Shown: positions 7,774-17,206, counted from the stretch's first letter. The stretch is DNA of 64,000 nt from Fretibacter rubidus (GCF_041429785.1 NZ_CP163423.1:558001-622000); one strand, 5' to 3'. Notes: a model not told the origin generated them from the letters alone. Made by a program: numbers and translations.

Positions 7774-9666
7774 GTGCAGACACCTGATTCCCATAACCCT
7801 GATTTGACGGCGCCCGATAGCGGCGAGGCGAAGCCCCTACGCGGAAATAAGGTGATTGCGGATTACGTGAAACGCTTGCCTGGGCGGCCCGGGGTTTACC
7901 GCATGTTTGATGAGCACGGGGCCGTGCTTTATGTGGGCAAGGCCAAAGATTTAAAAAAACGCGTATCGGCCTATACGCAATATTACCGCCATCCTGTGCG
8001 CCTGCAGCGTATGATCCGCGCGACCCGGACGATGGAATTTGTCGTGACCGAGACCGAGACCGAGGCGTTACTGCTGGAGGCATCGCTGATTAAGCGGCTT
8101 AAACCGCGCTATAATATCTTGCTGCGGGATGATAAAAGCTTTCCCTATATCCTTGTGCGCAAAGACCATCCCGCCGCCCAAGTGACCAAACACCGTGGGG
8201 CGCGCAATATTAAAGGCGATTATTACGGCCCCTTTGCCAGTGCAGGTGCAGTGAACCGGACGCTAGACACTTTGCAACGCGCGTTTCGCCTTCGCAATTG
8301 CTCCGATAGTATTTACGCGAGCCGCACACGCCCCTGTATGCAGCACCAGATTAAACGCTGCGCCGCGCCGTGCACGGGTGAAATATCTATTCCTGATTAT
8401 AATGAGTTGATTGATGAGGCGCAGGATTTTTTGCGCGGACGGTCGGATAAGTTGCGCGTCAAGCTGACGGACCAAATGCAAGCTGCCAGTCAGGCGATGA
8501 ATTTTGAAAAAGCGGCCGAGCTCCGTGACCGTATCCGCGCCCTGACCTATGTCAGCGGCTCTGGTAGCACGATTAACCCCAGCACATTTTCCGATGGTGA
8601 CGTGATTGGAATTTATAGCGCGGGCGGGCAAAGCTGTATTCAAGTGTTCTTTTTCCGCGCGGGTCAAAACTGGGGCAATCACAGCTTCTTCCCGCGTCAC
8701 GGCAAGGATGAGCTGCCTGCGCAAATTATGGATGCCTTTATTGCGCAATTTTACACTAATAAACCCATCCCGAAATATGTCTTCACATCAGAAGATGTCC
8801 CGAGCAAAGACCTCTTAGAACAAGCTTTATCAGAAAGCGCTGGCCGCAAGATTGAGGTGACCGCCCCCAAACGCGGCGAGAAAAAACTGCTGATTGACCG
8901 GGCCGTGAAAAATGCTGAAGAGGCACTCGCGCGCAAACAGGCCGAAAGCGCCAGCCAAGCCAAGTTGATGGCGGGGCTACAAGACACATTTGATATGGAC
9001 GCGCCGCCAGAGCGCATAGAGGTCTATGATAACAGCCATATCCAAGGCACCAATGCCATTGGGGCGTTCATTGTCGCGGGCCCTGACGGCTTTACGAAAC
9101 GCGATTACCGCACTTTTAATATCAAGGATTTAGACACCGCGCCTGGTGATGATTACGCCATGATGCGCGAAGTCTTTCGGCGGCGGTTCTCTCGCCTGAT
9201 GAAAGATGATAGCCTAGCCTGGCCTGATTTGGTGTTAATCGACGGTGGCAAAGGGCAGCTATCTGTGGTGACGGATACGCTTTTAGAGATTGGGGCGCTG
9301 GACCGCGTCACACTCGTTGGTATTGCCAAGGGCCCCGACAGAAATGCGGGACGAGAGACGTTTTACATGAACGGGCGCGCGGATTTCACCCTGCCGCCGC
9401 GCACGCCTGTGCTGTATTATTTGCAACGCCTACGCGACGAAGCCCACAGATTTGCGATTGGCACACATCGCGCGCGCCGTAAAAAACAGATGAAGTCAAA
9501 CCCGCTTGATGGTATTGCAGGAGTGGGGCCGGGGCGTAAACGGGCTCTGCTCGCCCGATTTGGGTCGGCCAAGGCTGTCAAATCCGCCTCGCGCGGGGAG
9601 CTTGCAAGTGTAGAGGGGGTCAGCGAAACACTGGCCAATGTGATTTATGAATATTTCCACGAATGA
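7774..9666 (+). CDS. uvrC: excinuclease ABC subunit C (UvrC)
   Basis: The 630-residue protein has the full UvrC layout. The N-terminal GIY-YIG nuclease contains GVYRMFDEHGAVLYVGKAKD (about residues 40-59). A UVR motif for UvrB contact is around MNFEKAAELRDRI. The RNase-H-like nuclease half contains IEVYDNSHIQG and GDDYAMMREVFRRR. A helix-hairpin-helix pair lies near the C-terminus (GIAGVGPGRKRALLARFGS and SVEGVSETLA). UvrC makes the 3' and 5' cuts around bulky DNA lesions in nucleotide excision repair. Translation appears to start at a GTG. The next gene overlaps its end, so repair and phospholipid genes share a transcript here. Confidence 0.97.
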   Translation: MQTPDSHNPDLTAPDSGEAKPLRGNKVIADYVKRLPGRPGVYRMFDEHGAVLYVGKAKDLKKRVSAYTQYYRHPVRLQRMIRATRTMEFVVTETETEALLLEASLIKRLKPRYNILLRDDKSFPYILVRKDHPAAQVTKHRGARNIKGDYYGPFASAGAVNRTLDTLQRAFRLRNCSDSIYASRTRPCMQHQIKRCAAPCTGEISIPDYNELIDEAQDFLRGRSDKLRVKLTDQMQAASQAMNFEKAAELRDRIRALTYVSGSGSTINPSTFSDGDVIGIYSAGGQSCIQVFFFRAGQNWGNHSFFPRHGKDELPAQIMDAFIAQFYTNKPIPKYVFTSEDVPSKDLLEQALSESAGRKIEVTAPKRGEKKLLIDRAVKNAEEALARKQAESASQAKLMAGLQDTFDMDAPPERIEVYDNSHIQGTNAIGAFIVAGPDGFTKRDYRTFNIKDLDTAPGDDYAMMREVFRRRFSRLMKDDSLAWPDLVLIDGGKGQLSVVTDTLLEIGALDRVTLVGIAKGPDRNAGRETFYMNGRADFTLPPRTPVLYYLQRLRDEAHRFAIGTHRARRKKQMKSNPLDGIAGVGPGRKRALLARFGSAKAVKSASRGELASVEGVSETLANVIYEYFHE

Positions 9667-10357
9667 GGTTGGCACGAATAGGGCTGGCATGAATGAGTCT
9701 AGCGATACGTCTGACATGACACCGTCAAAAATGGGTGGAGCCTTTGCGGATGGTCTGACCCTTATCCGTTTTCTGCTGACCCCGATTGTTATGTTTGTAA
9801 TTATCAAAATGGGATGGCCCGACCTTGCGCCAGCTGTCCTGGCAACCAGTTTGTTTATCGTCGCTGCCGTCACAGACTTCCTAGATGATATTATTGGGGG
9901 ATCGAAAAAGTCAGTTCACCGCCAGTTTGGTTGGTTTGACGATATTGCCGATCTCGTGCTGATCATCGGCACGCTTATCGCGCTGGCGTGTGTGATAAAT
10001 GAAGCGGGCCTGATGGGTTGGGCTTTTGCAGTGCCCGTTGTAGTGCTTATTGCGCGCGAAGTGATTGTGGGACTTGTAAAGGGCTATGAGTTTTCCCGCT
10101 ACGGCTGGCCATCAACCAAATGGTTGTCTCTCAAAAATACGCTTACTTTTATCGCTGTTTGTACACTATTGGCCTCGCCGTGGATTACGGCATGGCTCAA
10201 CAGTCTGACGACCGCGGATGCGGATTTGATGGCCGTTTACGGATCTAATTCTGCGGGTGTCTGGATGTTCGCCCAAGGGATGCTTTGGATTGCGGCTATT
10301 ATATCTGTCCTGACAGGCATTAAGCTATTGCGCATGCCTAAAAACAAGACAGCATAA
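9647..10357 (+). CDS. CDP-alcohol phosphatidyltransferase-like protein with degenerate motif
   Basis: A 236-residue inner membrane protein with about six hydrophobic helices after a polar N-terminus. It resembles CDP-alcohol phosphatidyltransferases, but the signature DGxxAR...G...D...D is altered: the segment from TDFLDD to FDDIAD has D for G, GG for AR, and the final G-to-D spacing is one residue short. PgsA just downstream keeps the motif perfectly. So this copy may use another substrate, act with PgsA, or be inactive. It overlaps the end of uvrC by 20 bases if the first ATG is used; ATGs at 9689 and 9716 are alternatives. It ends one base before pgsA. Confidence 0.75.
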   Translation: MNISTNEVGTNRAGMNESSDTSDMTPSKMGGAFADGLTLIRFLLTPIVMFVIIKMGWPDLAPAVLATSLFIVAAVTDFLDDIIGGSKKSVHRQFGWFDDIADLVLIIGTLIALACVINEAGLMGWAFAVPVVVLIAREVIVGLVKGYEFSRYGWPSTKWLSLKNTLTFIAVCTLLASPWITAWLNSLTTADADLMAVYGSNSAGVWMFAQGMLWIAAIISVLTGIKLLRMPKNKTA

Positions 10358-10358
10358 T

Positions 10359-10991
10359 ATGACCACAGAGCCCACTCGCCATGCCCTTTATTGGGTGCCG
10401 AATGCACTAACGCTCGGCCGTATTGCCTCTATTCCCGTTTTAATCGCAGGTGTGTTGTTGATGGGCGAGGGCAGTCTTAGCGGCTTTGGCAAACCTCTTT
10501 TTGTTATTGGCTTGTTTGTTTTGGCAATGATTACAGATTTTCTGGACGGATTTCTCGCCCGGCGGTGGGGGCTGGTATCCGATTTTGGGCGTATGATTGA
10601 TCCGATTGCGGATAAGCTATTGGTTGCGGCTGTGCTTATCGCGCTTTGTATCGTGACAGAAGGCACATGGGTTTTGATGGTGCCCGCCATGGCGATTATC
10701 GGACGTGATATTTTGGTCTCAGGTGCGCGCGAACACGCCGCGCTGTCGGGTCGTGTCATGCCGCCGACAAAGCTCGCGAAATATAAAACAGCCTGTGAAA
10801 TGCTGGGCCTTTTGGTGTTGCTGGTCTGGTTATCCAGCCGTGCATTACTGCCCGTTGATAGCTTTATCCCCGCCCTTGTGGAATATAGCGGCATAATTGG
10901 CCTGACCCTGATATGGATAGCGGCCATTCTGTCTGTCTATACAGGGTCGCTTTATTTGCGCGCAGCCTTGGCAAAAGTCGCGGATAGCTAA
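10359..10991 (+). CDS. pgsA: CDP-diacylglycerol-glycerol-3-phosphate 3-phosphatidyltransferase (PgsA)
   Basis: The 210-residue membrane enzyme begins with NALTLGRIASIPVLI, the usual PgsA opening. It carries the complete CDP-alcohol phosphatidyltransferase motif: D, G, AR, then G, D and D with the normal spacing, in FLDGFLARRWG...DFGRMIDPIADK. It makes phosphatidylglycerophosphate from CDP-diacylglycerol and glycerol-3-phosphate, the first committed step to phosphatidylglycerol. Five to six helices are predicted by eye. It lies directly behind uvrC and the degenerate paralogue; the uvrC-pgsA link is common in proteobacteria. Its stop overlaps the stop of the convergent ilvE by four bases. Confidence 0.93.
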   Translation: MTTEPTRHALYWVPNALTLGRIASIPVLIAGVLLMGEGSLSGFGKPLFVIGLFVLAMITDFLDGFLARRWGLVSDFGRMIDPIADKLLVAAVLIALCIVTEGTWVLMVPAMAIIGRDILVSGAREHAALSGRVMPPTKLAKYKTACEMLGLLVLLVWLSSRALLPVDSFIPALVEYSGIIGLTLIWIAAILSVYTGSLYLRAALAKVADS

Positions 10992-11866
10992 AGCGCAATT
11001 TTACCTCGTACCAGCGCGTCGTAATCTGCGGCCAATGTTTTCGTGATGTCACCCACTGTGTAATCTTGTCCCGCAATTTCGCGAACTGGGGTAATCTCGG
11101 CCGCTGTCCCGACAATAAAACACTCAGTGAAATGCGGCATCTCTGTGGGATATATATCGCGTTTATAGACTGTGTAGCCGCGCTTGGCGGCGAGTTTGAT
11201 GACCGTGTCATGGGTGATGCCGTCTAGCAAAATATCATTCGTCGGCGTGTGAATTTCCCCGTCACGGATAAAGAAAATATGTGCGCCCGTGCATTCAGCG
11301 ACGCGGCCTTTGTAATCATACATCAATGCATCATCATATCCCGCAGCAGAGGCGGAGTCTTTGGATAATGTACAAATCATATACAGGCCTGCGCCTTTGG
11401 ATTTACAAGGGATTGTATCAGGGGCAGGGCGCTTCCATTTGGAAATGGTCAGGCGGATGCCTTTCATTTTATCAGGGAAATAATTGCCCCAATGCCACGC
11501 TGCGACGCCCAAATGGATACGGTTGTTCTTTGACGCAACACCCATCATGTCCGATCCGCGCCACGCAAAGGGGCGAAGATAGGCATCGCCGAGTTCTGTC
11601 TTGGCCAGCGTTTCGCGGCAGGCCTCATCAATTTGGTCGCGCGTAAACGGAATTTCAAACCCCATAAATTCAGCTGAATTGACGAGGCGCTGGCTATGGT
11701 CTGTCAGGCGAAATATTTCGCCCTCATAGGCACGGTTGCCTTCAAACACAGCAGAGCCGTAATGAAGCGAGTGTGTCAGCACGTGAACTTTCGCCTCGCG
11801 CCAATCGACAAATTCGCCGTCAATCCAAATCTGACCATCGCGGTCGTGATAGGCTTTTTCAATCAT
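10988..11866 (-). CDS. ilvE: branched-chain amino acid aminotransferase (IlvE-like)
   Basis: A class IV PLP-dependent transaminase of 292 residues from the ATG at 11866. Visible family features are IWIDGEFVDWREAKVHVLTH and HYGSAVFEGNRAYEG near the start, the lysine-containing SKGAGLYMICTLSK that should hold the PLP Schiff base, and the substrate-region sequence VAECTGAHIFFI. It interconverts Leu, Ile and Val with their 2-keto acids. An upstream in-frame start at 11935 would add 23 unlikely residues. The gene converges with pgsA and is divergent from the response regulator gene, separated by about 125 bases. Confidence 0.9.
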   Translation of the reverse strand: MIEKAYHDRDGQIWIDGEFVDWREAKVHVLTHSLHYGSAVFEGNRAYEGEIFRLTDHSQRLVNSAEFMGFEIPFTRDQIDEACRETLAKTELGDAYLRPFAWRGSDMMGVASKNNRIHLGVAAWHWGNYFPDKMKGIRLTISKWKRPAPDTIPCKSKGAGLYMICTLSKDSASAAGYDDALMYDYKGRVAECTGAHIFFIRDGEIHTPTNDILLDGITHDTVIKLAAKRGYTVYKRDIYPTEMPHFTECFIVGTAAEITPVREIAGQDYTVGDITKTLAADYDALVRGKIAL

Positions 11867-11992
11867 GATGTTTCTCGCGTTTAACGGCAGAGCTTGCCGC
11901 ATGCCTCTTTTCAGGCCATTGTTGCAAAATGGCATTTTATGTCAACGCAACAATGCGTATTCGCGCTTATTAAATAACTTTGAGAAACCAAA

Positions 11993-12715
11993 ATGGCCCA
12001 AACCATCGGACAGAGCAGCGATATAATGGATCATCAAGATATTCACCTGCTAGTCGTGGATGATGATGACCGCATCAGAAGCTTACTGCGCAGCTATCTC
12101 GGCAAGCGCGGCTTTCGTGTCTCGACCGTCGGCAATACAACCGAAGCGCGGCAATTAATGGGCACATTAGCCTTTGATTTGCTTATCGTTGACGTGATGA
12201 TGCCGGGCGAAACAGGTTTTGAATTTACCCGGACCTTGCGCGAAAGCGACGATATTCCTGTGATATTGCTAACCGCGCGGGGAGAAGCGGATGACCGTAT
12301 CGAGGGTCTGAAGACGGGTGCGGATGATTACTTGCCAAAGCCGTTTGAACCAGAAGAGCTTGTCCTGCGCATTGATGCCATTTTTCGCCGTATCGGCACG
12401 ACGGCTCCCGCCTCTCAAGTTAGCTTTGGGCCTTATATATTTGATTTGGACCGCCAACTGCTGGCCAAGAATGGGGATCGCGTCAAGCTGACCACAGGCG
12501 AAGAAGTGATGCTGACAATGCTCGCGCGCCGCGCTGGGGTTGCCGTCTCTCGCCATGCATTATCAGAGACGATAAATGCGCAATCCGAACGCGCCGTTGA
12601 TGTGCAGATGACGCGCCTTCGCCGTAAAATCGAAGATACCCCATCAGAGCCGGATTACCTTTTGACTGTGCGGGGGCAGGGCTACCGCCTCGTCACTGAT
12701 AGTCCAGACGCTTAA
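11993..12715 (+). CDS. OmpR-family response regulator
   Basis: The 240-residue protein has a receiver domain followed by a winged-helix DNA-binding domain. The receiver has the acidic cluster VVDDDDR, the phospho-acceptor Asp in LLIVDVMMPG and the Lys in LPKPFEPEEL. The C-terminal half (about 140-235) has the OmpR-type wing with VRGQGYRL at the end. Translation may begin at 11993 or at the Met of MDHQDIHLL 12 codons later. It is followed after six bases by a histidine kinase gene, which is surely its partner. The sensed signal is not known. Confidence 0.93.
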   Translation: MAQTIGQSSDIMDHQDIHLLVVDDDDRIRSLLRSYLGKRGFRVSTVGNTTEARQLMGTLAFDLLIVDVMMPGETGFEFTRTLRESDDIPVILLTARGEADDRIEGLKTGADDYLPKPFEPEELVLRIDAIFRRIGTTAPASQVSFGPYIFDLDRQLLAKNGDRVKLTTGEEVMLTMLARRAGVAVSRHALSETINAQSERAVDVQMTRLRRKIEDTPSEPDYLLTVRGQGYRLVTDSPDA

Positions 12716-12721
12716 GCCGTC

Positions 12722-14062
12722 ATGAGCAAGCGCGCGACCTTAGTCCCCAACGGCCTTAGCCCGCAGATAAAGCGGATTTTGCCCAAAAGCCTGTTCGGAC
12801 GCGCGATACTTATTATCATTTTGCCGATCGCGGTGATGCAAATCGCGGTCGCCTATTTTTTCTTTAACGCCCATTGGGACACAGTCACAGCTAGCTTATC
12901 AGACAGCGTTGCCGCCGATGTATCCGTCGCAGTAGAGCTTTATAAACAGTCGCCAGGGGCGGAACGAGCCGAGCGGCTGGATAATATGTTGCGCCCAAAC
13001 ATGGAACTAGCTGTCGCGCTGGAAATGGGTGAGAGCCTACCGACAAGCCAACGCGCGAGTTTTTTTAGCGCGCTGGATAAAACGCTGCGCCGCGCGCTGA
13101 ACCAAAGCCTGACTGACCCGTTTTGGTTTGATACGACACGCTATCCCAACCACATCGATATTCGTGTCCAGGTGGATGATGATGTGCTTCGGTTTATCGC
13201 CGCCCGTGAACGTGTATTTGCCCCGACAGGCTTTGTTTTTATCTTTTGGCTATTGACCGCAACTGTGCTTTTGACCTTGGTCTCGATAATATTTATTCGC
13301 AACCAAGCGCGCCCGATTAAAGAATTATCCGAAGCGGCGGACAGGTTTGGGCGCGGGCAAAATATTTCAGGGTTTAAACCCAGCGGGGCATCAGAAGTAC
13401 GATTGGCGGGGCAGTCCTTTTTAAAAATGCGCCGCCGTATTTCCCGCCATATTGATCAACGGACTGTATTTTTGGCCGGTGTTTCCCATGATCTACGTAC
13501 ACCGCTCACACGTCTTAAACTACATTTGGCATTACAAGACGTAAATGAGGAAACTGACGCCGCCAAGCGCGACGTCAAAGACATGGAAAATATGCTTGAT
13601 GGTTATTTAGATTTTGCGCGCGGCTTGACGGGTGAGAGTGCGGTGCAAACATCGCTTGAGCCATATTTAAAAGGACTTGTTGAAAAATACACACCCGCGC
13701 CGCGCCTCTCCATTCTGGGTGATCCCGTCGCCGCCATCAAGCCTGTAGCGCTAGAGCGCGCAATCGCAAATTTAATTAGTAACGCACAGAAATTTGGCGA
13801 TAAGTGCCGCGTTAGTGCAGAGGCCGCAGACCAAAATGTATTGATAAGGGTTGAAGATGACGGCCCCGGTATCTCTGATGACAATTATGTCGAAGCCCTA
13901 AAGCCGTTCAGCCGCCTTGATCCCGCGCGCAATCAAAATATCGAAGGCGTGGGGCTGGGCTTGTCTATTACGCGCGATATTATCCAAAGTCACGGCGGGT
14001 CGCTGCGTCTGTCTCGATCTGACATGGGCGGACTTTGCGCAACGATTATCCTGCCAGTTTAG
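12722..14062 (+). CDS. EnvZ-like sensor histidine kinase
   Basis: A 446-residue inner membrane kinase. One helix is near residues 28-50 and a second near 172-195, flanking a periplasmic domain of about 120 residues. A HAMP linker follows (NQARPIKELSEAADRFGRGQ). The phospho-accepting His is in AGVSHDLRTPLTRLK (about residue 256). The ATPase part has the N box AIANLISNAQKFGD, the G1 box VEDDGPGI and G2 box GVGLGLSI. All catalytic elements look intact. It forms a pair with the upstream regulator and converges with proC. Its ligand is unknown. Confidence 0.92.
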   Translation: MSKRATLVPNGLSPQIKRILPKSLFGRAILIIILPIAVMQIAVAYFFFNAHWDTVTASLSDSVAADVSVAVELYKQSPGAERAERLDNMLRPNMELAVALEMGESLPTSQRASFFSALDKTLRRALNQSLTDPFWFDTTRYPNHIDIRVQVDDDVLRFIAARERVFAPTGFVFIFWLLTATVLLTLVSIIFIRNQARPIKELSEAADRFGRGQNISGFKPSGASEVRLAGQSFLKMRRRISRHIDQRTVFLAGVSHDLRTPLTRLKLHLALQDVNEETDAAKRDVKDMENMLDGYLDFARGLTGESAVQTSLEPYLKGLVEKYTPAPRLSILGDPVAAIKPVALERAIANLISNAQKFGDKCRVSAEAADQNVLIRVEDDGPGISDDNYVEALKPFSRLDPARNQNIEGVGLGLSITRDIIQSHGGSLRLSRSDMGGLCATIILPV

Positions 14063-14065
14063 GCG

Positions 14066-14893
14066 CTATTTTTCGGCGAGTTCTTTCGCGCGTTTTAAGG
14101 CCGCTTTGACCGTTTCGCGCATGATAGGCGGCAGTTCTGGCATCAGCACATCAAGTGCAGCTTGGGTTGTGCCGCCCGGCGATGTTACGGCTTGGCGAAG
14201 CTCAGATGCGGATAGGCTAGAACGGTCCAGAAGCGCCCCCGCGCCAACAATCGTCTGGCGCGCAAAATCGCCCGCGATAGTTTCGGGCAATCCAATTTTA
14301 ATCGCGGCGGCTTCTAAGGCTTCGACCATGTGAAAGACATAGGCGGGGCCAGATCCCGATACAGCCGTGACAACATCAATCAGGTGCTCACTATCCACCG
14401 CGTGAACCGTTCCGCCAGCTTTCAAGAGGCGCTCTGCTGTGCGCTGTTGGCGCTCTGATACGCCGTTATCGCAAGTAAACGCTGTGATGCCCGCGCCAAT
14501 CGCGGCGGGTGTATTGGGCATAGCGCGGATAACGTGTTGGTTAGGGAACGCGCGTCGCAGGCTATCCATGGCTGTGCCGGCTAAAATGGAAATGACCAAG
14601 GCGCCTTGCGGTAAATGCGGGGCGATTATGGGGGCAATCTCGGCAAAGCCTTGGGGCTTAATAGCGAGTAAAATTGTTTGCACCTTCGCCAATTTTTTCC
14701 CGATATCAGATGCGGTCGCGTCCAAATGCACTGCCCCGCTGGTAATCGCGTTGCGCGCATCATCACCGGGGTGAGGGTCGATAATCATTAAGCGGTCTGC
14801 GACAACGCCGCTAACGGGGTCAGCAAGCCAGCCTTTTAATAGTGCGCCGCCCATACGGCCTGCACCAATTACAAGATAATGCTCAACGGTCAT
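14066..14893 (-). CDS. proC: pyrroline-5-carboxylate reductase (ProC)
   Basis: The 275-residue enzyme starts with the NAD(P)-binding segment YLVIGAGRMGGALLKGW. It includes LLAIKPQGF, RAMPNTPAAIGAGITAF and the C-terminal substrate signature (LSASELRQAVTSPGGTTQAA), which is diagnostic for ProC. It makes proline from 1-pyrroline-5-carboxylate in the cytoplasm. The YbjN-like gene ends only a few bases upstream on the same strand, so both are probably one operon, an arrangement often seen in alphaproteobacteria. Confidence 0.95.
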   Translation of the reverse strand: MTVEHYLVIGAGRMGGALLKGWLADPVSGVVADRLMIIDPHPGDDARNAITSGAVHLDATASDIGKKLAKVQTILLAIKPQGFAEIAPIIAPHLPQGALVISILAGTAMDSLRRAFPNQHVIRAMPNTPAAIGAGITAFTCDNGVSERQQRTAERLLKAGGTVHAVDSEHLIDVVTAVSGSGPAYVFHMVEALEAAAIKIGLPETIAGDFARQTIVGAGALLDRSSLSASELRQAVTSPGGTTQAALDVLMPELPPIMRETVKAALKRAKELAEK

Positions 14894-14901
14894 TATGTGC
14901 T

Positions 14902-15435
14902 CTATGCTCCTGCGGCTAAATCAACGAGCGCTGCCGTTAGGGCATCTTCGGGGCTTTTGCCTGCCCAAATAACATATTGCGATGCCGGGTACCCGCGTTC
15001 TGCCGCGTCGAGTGCAAGCGCGACAAGGTCAAGGGCTTGTTCTGTGCGTAGAGTTGCCCCACCGCGCAGGGATAGCGCGTTGCGGTAAACCAGCGCCATA
15101 TTTTTATTCCAAAAATCAAAATGCCCCGCGGCAAGACGTTCATTAATCAGGCTCATGAGGCGGCAGATATCGTCTGTGCGACCCCCCGGAATGCGACCTT
15201 CAAAGATGAGGAAAAGCTGCACGGCTTCGGTGGATGCATTCCACGTCAGCGAAATATCATGATCTGTCCAATGGCCGGGCACCGATAGGTGGATTTCCTG
15301 CTCATTGACCCTCTCAAAATCATAATGCTCGGCGAGGGCGATACGCTCAAACACATCCAGCGGGTTGGCCCGCATGGCATTTGATGTATGTAGCCCGGGA
15401 TTGGGTCTTACGCAGCGTGTATCTGCAATATTCAT
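14902..15435 (-). CDS. YbjN domain-containing protein
   Basis: A 177-residue soluble protein. It matches the YbjN fold, related to type III secretion chaperones, with the early segment ANPLDVFERIALAEHYDFERV, a beta-sheet core (HLSVPGHWTDHDISLTW) and EGRIPGGRTDDICRLMSLIN in the middle. It may act as a chaperone or small regulator; no catalytic residues are expected. It is followed after eight bases by proC on the same strand. About 500 bases of non-coding DNA lie upstream. Confidence 0.85.
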   Translation of the reverse strand: MNIADTRCVRPNPGLHTSNAMRANPLDVFERIALAEHYDFERVNEQEIHLSVPGHWTDHDISLTWNASTEAVQLFLIFEGRIPGGRTDDICRLMSLINERLAAGHFDFWNKNMALVYRNALSLRGGATLRTEQALDLVALALDAAERGYPASQYVIWAGKSPEDALTAALVDLAAGA

Positions 15436-15689
15436 CGCTATCCCACCGATTCTTATTTTATTCTTGATATAAGGCTACGAAATCAGGACGTAATTACAAG
15501 ATATAGTGTGAAACCGCCTTGTGTATAACTAGGTTTAGAGCGTTTTAGCTGTGGATGGGGTGTGGAGAGGGATAGTTACCCCTTAACTTACTTTATCCAG
15601 ACCGCTGGCTGGGCGCGTCACTTTTCCGCGATTAAAAACACGACCGCCCTCGCTGTGCTCAAGCATATTTGTAAACATAAAAAGACAAA

Positions 15690-15740
15690 GCGGCGTTGTT
15701 TTGGTTAAAGAGAGAGAGAAAACCAAAACAAACACCGCCT
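15690..15740 (-). terminator. large inverted repeat, probable terminator or small-RNA end
   Basis: Within the 514-base gap 15436-15949 an inverted repeat pairs TTGTTTTGGTT with AACCAAAACAA around an AGAGAGAG-rich loop, extended by imperfect GC-rich flanks. Read on the minus strand it is followed by a T-rich stretch, as in a Rho-independent terminator. It may end the transcript of the 15950-17206 gene or a small RNA. I see no credible protein gene in the gap. Confidence 0.5.
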
Positions 15741-15949
15741 TGCTGCGTGTTATACGGGCCAAAGGATAAATCCCAAGCGGCCTGACCGGAAAGTGGTCGT
15801 GCGTTTCATTCTGGCCCAGGGGGAGAGAGCAAGAAAGCACGTCGTATTTGGGACGCACGCAGACTGTATATAGCAAACGGCATTGAACCTTTGCTGAACG
15901 CGGTCGTTATATTGCGTTTATCTAGCTTATATTTTGGTAATGTTGGGGC

Positions 15950-17206
15950 CTAGTATTGCGGCGTAGCGGTGAGCACTAATCGCGTTGTATCGCCGAGTAC
16001 AGATTGCCCGTTTGTTTCAAACAAGACCACACCCTCTTGGCTGGTGATACGTCCGCCTAACCACATGTCAGGGTCTATGCGGGCAGGATCAGCGGTTGCT
16101 CGTGCGGGCGGCAGGGTAAAGGCGACGTCGCCCGATAAGCCGTCTAGCACTATTGCCCGTCGTGATATGACCTGTGTATCGACGCCGTCCATACGCTGCC
16201 AAAGCTCGACGGTCAAAACGGCACCGCGAGGGAGGCCGCGAAAAGCAGGGAAGGTCGCTTCACCCGATATTATCATAACAGGGGGCAGAGCGGTTATTGC
16301 GGACGCATTTGTTTGGGGCGGCACGGCGATAGGGGCATTATCACTAACAATATTAAAGGGCTCGACCTCAGATCCCGTTCGGATACGGTCAAGGGTCAGT
16401 CTGTAATCTTTGTCGGGGCCTGTGAACTCTTCGCGGTTGGGCATAACATGGGTCGTACGACCTGCCCAATCGGTCACATAAGCCTTTAGACCCAGCGGCA
16501 TTTTAAACCCGCCCAGTGGAACACCGTAGTCAAAGGCAAATTGCACTGTGCCGTTTGTTTGGCTTTCCGCGCTGTCTATTGGCACAGAGACTTTTCCTTT
16601 GACGGGATTGCCGCGTCCGCCCGCTAGTCCCGCTTCAATCAATTCTACATGCAAAATTGCGCCTTGGAATAAGTCGCTTGCATCTGTTAACTTTACGCTA
16701 CCTTGCACCGTCTCTAGCGCCGAAATGGGGCCTGGCGTTTCAGACGGCGGGACTTGGTTGATCAAACGGAGCTGCGCCGTGCCGCTGGTATGCATTATGT
16801 CAGACGCCGTGCGAGACAGTGTGATGCCGTCTGTATCAACGATGCGGGCTTTTAGCATGACAAAGCTACGGTTGGTTTGCACACGTGGTGGCGTATATAG
16901 TGATAGGCGCAGGGGGGAAACCAGTCCGTCTATTGTGAGGCGAAGCTCGCTCAAAGGGGTGTTGTCTTCCCCTGTTGCGGTGATGATTAATTGAGGGCTG
17001 AGCGTCCCTGGGGGCAGATCAAAAACGAGGCTTACGGGTATAGTGCTGGCGTGACCCGTTGCAGGCGCGGGGCTTGGAGCAATGGGACCGTTTTGAATAA
17101 TATCGCGGATTATGGCACCGTAATCAGGCGTGTCTTGCGCAGAAACAGGTCGCGGCAAGAACAGCGCAACAATCGCTATGATTAAGATAAATAACCGCAT
17201 GAGCAT
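15950..17206 (-). CDS. secreted protein with YbaY-like repeats
   Basis: The 418-residue protein has a signal peptide (about residues 1-23, cleavage after VSA). It then contains several similar beta-rich units. The clearest are ETVQGSVKLTDASDLFQGAI (about residue 160) and ISGEATFPAFRGLPRGAVLT (about 310), each followed by a VELW/VELIEAG-type strand. The last unit includes GRITSQEGVVLFETNGQ. These resemble the small YbaY/YscW-type beta domain found in envelope lipoproteins. No lipobox is seen, so it is probably periplasmic. Function unknown. It stands alone. Confidence 0.65.
   Translation of the reverse strand: MLMRLFILIIAIVALFLPRPVSAQDTPDYGAIIRDIIQNGPIAPSPAPATGHASTIPVSLVFDLPPGTLSPQLIITATGEDNTPLSELRLTIDGLVSPLRLSLYTPPRVQTNRSFVMLKARIVDTDGITLSRTASDIMHTSGTAQLRLINQVPPSETPGPISALETVQGSVKLTDASDLFQGAILHVELIEAGLAGGRGNPVKGKVSVPIDSAESQTNGTVQFAFDYGVPLGGFKMPLGLKAYVTDWAGRTTHVMPNREEFTGPDKDYRLTLDRIRTGSEVEPFNIVSDNAPIAVPPQTNASAITALPPVMIISGEATFPAFRGLPRGAVLTVELWQRMDGVDTQVISRRAIVLDGLSGDVAFTLPPARATADPARIDPDMWLGGRITSQEGVVLFETNGQSVLGDTTRLVLTATPQY

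Noticed and set aside
15583-15876. 97-codon minus-strand reading frame in the large gap
   Set aside because: It runs straight through the hairpin, has low-complexity stretches that follow the stem bases and resembles no family.
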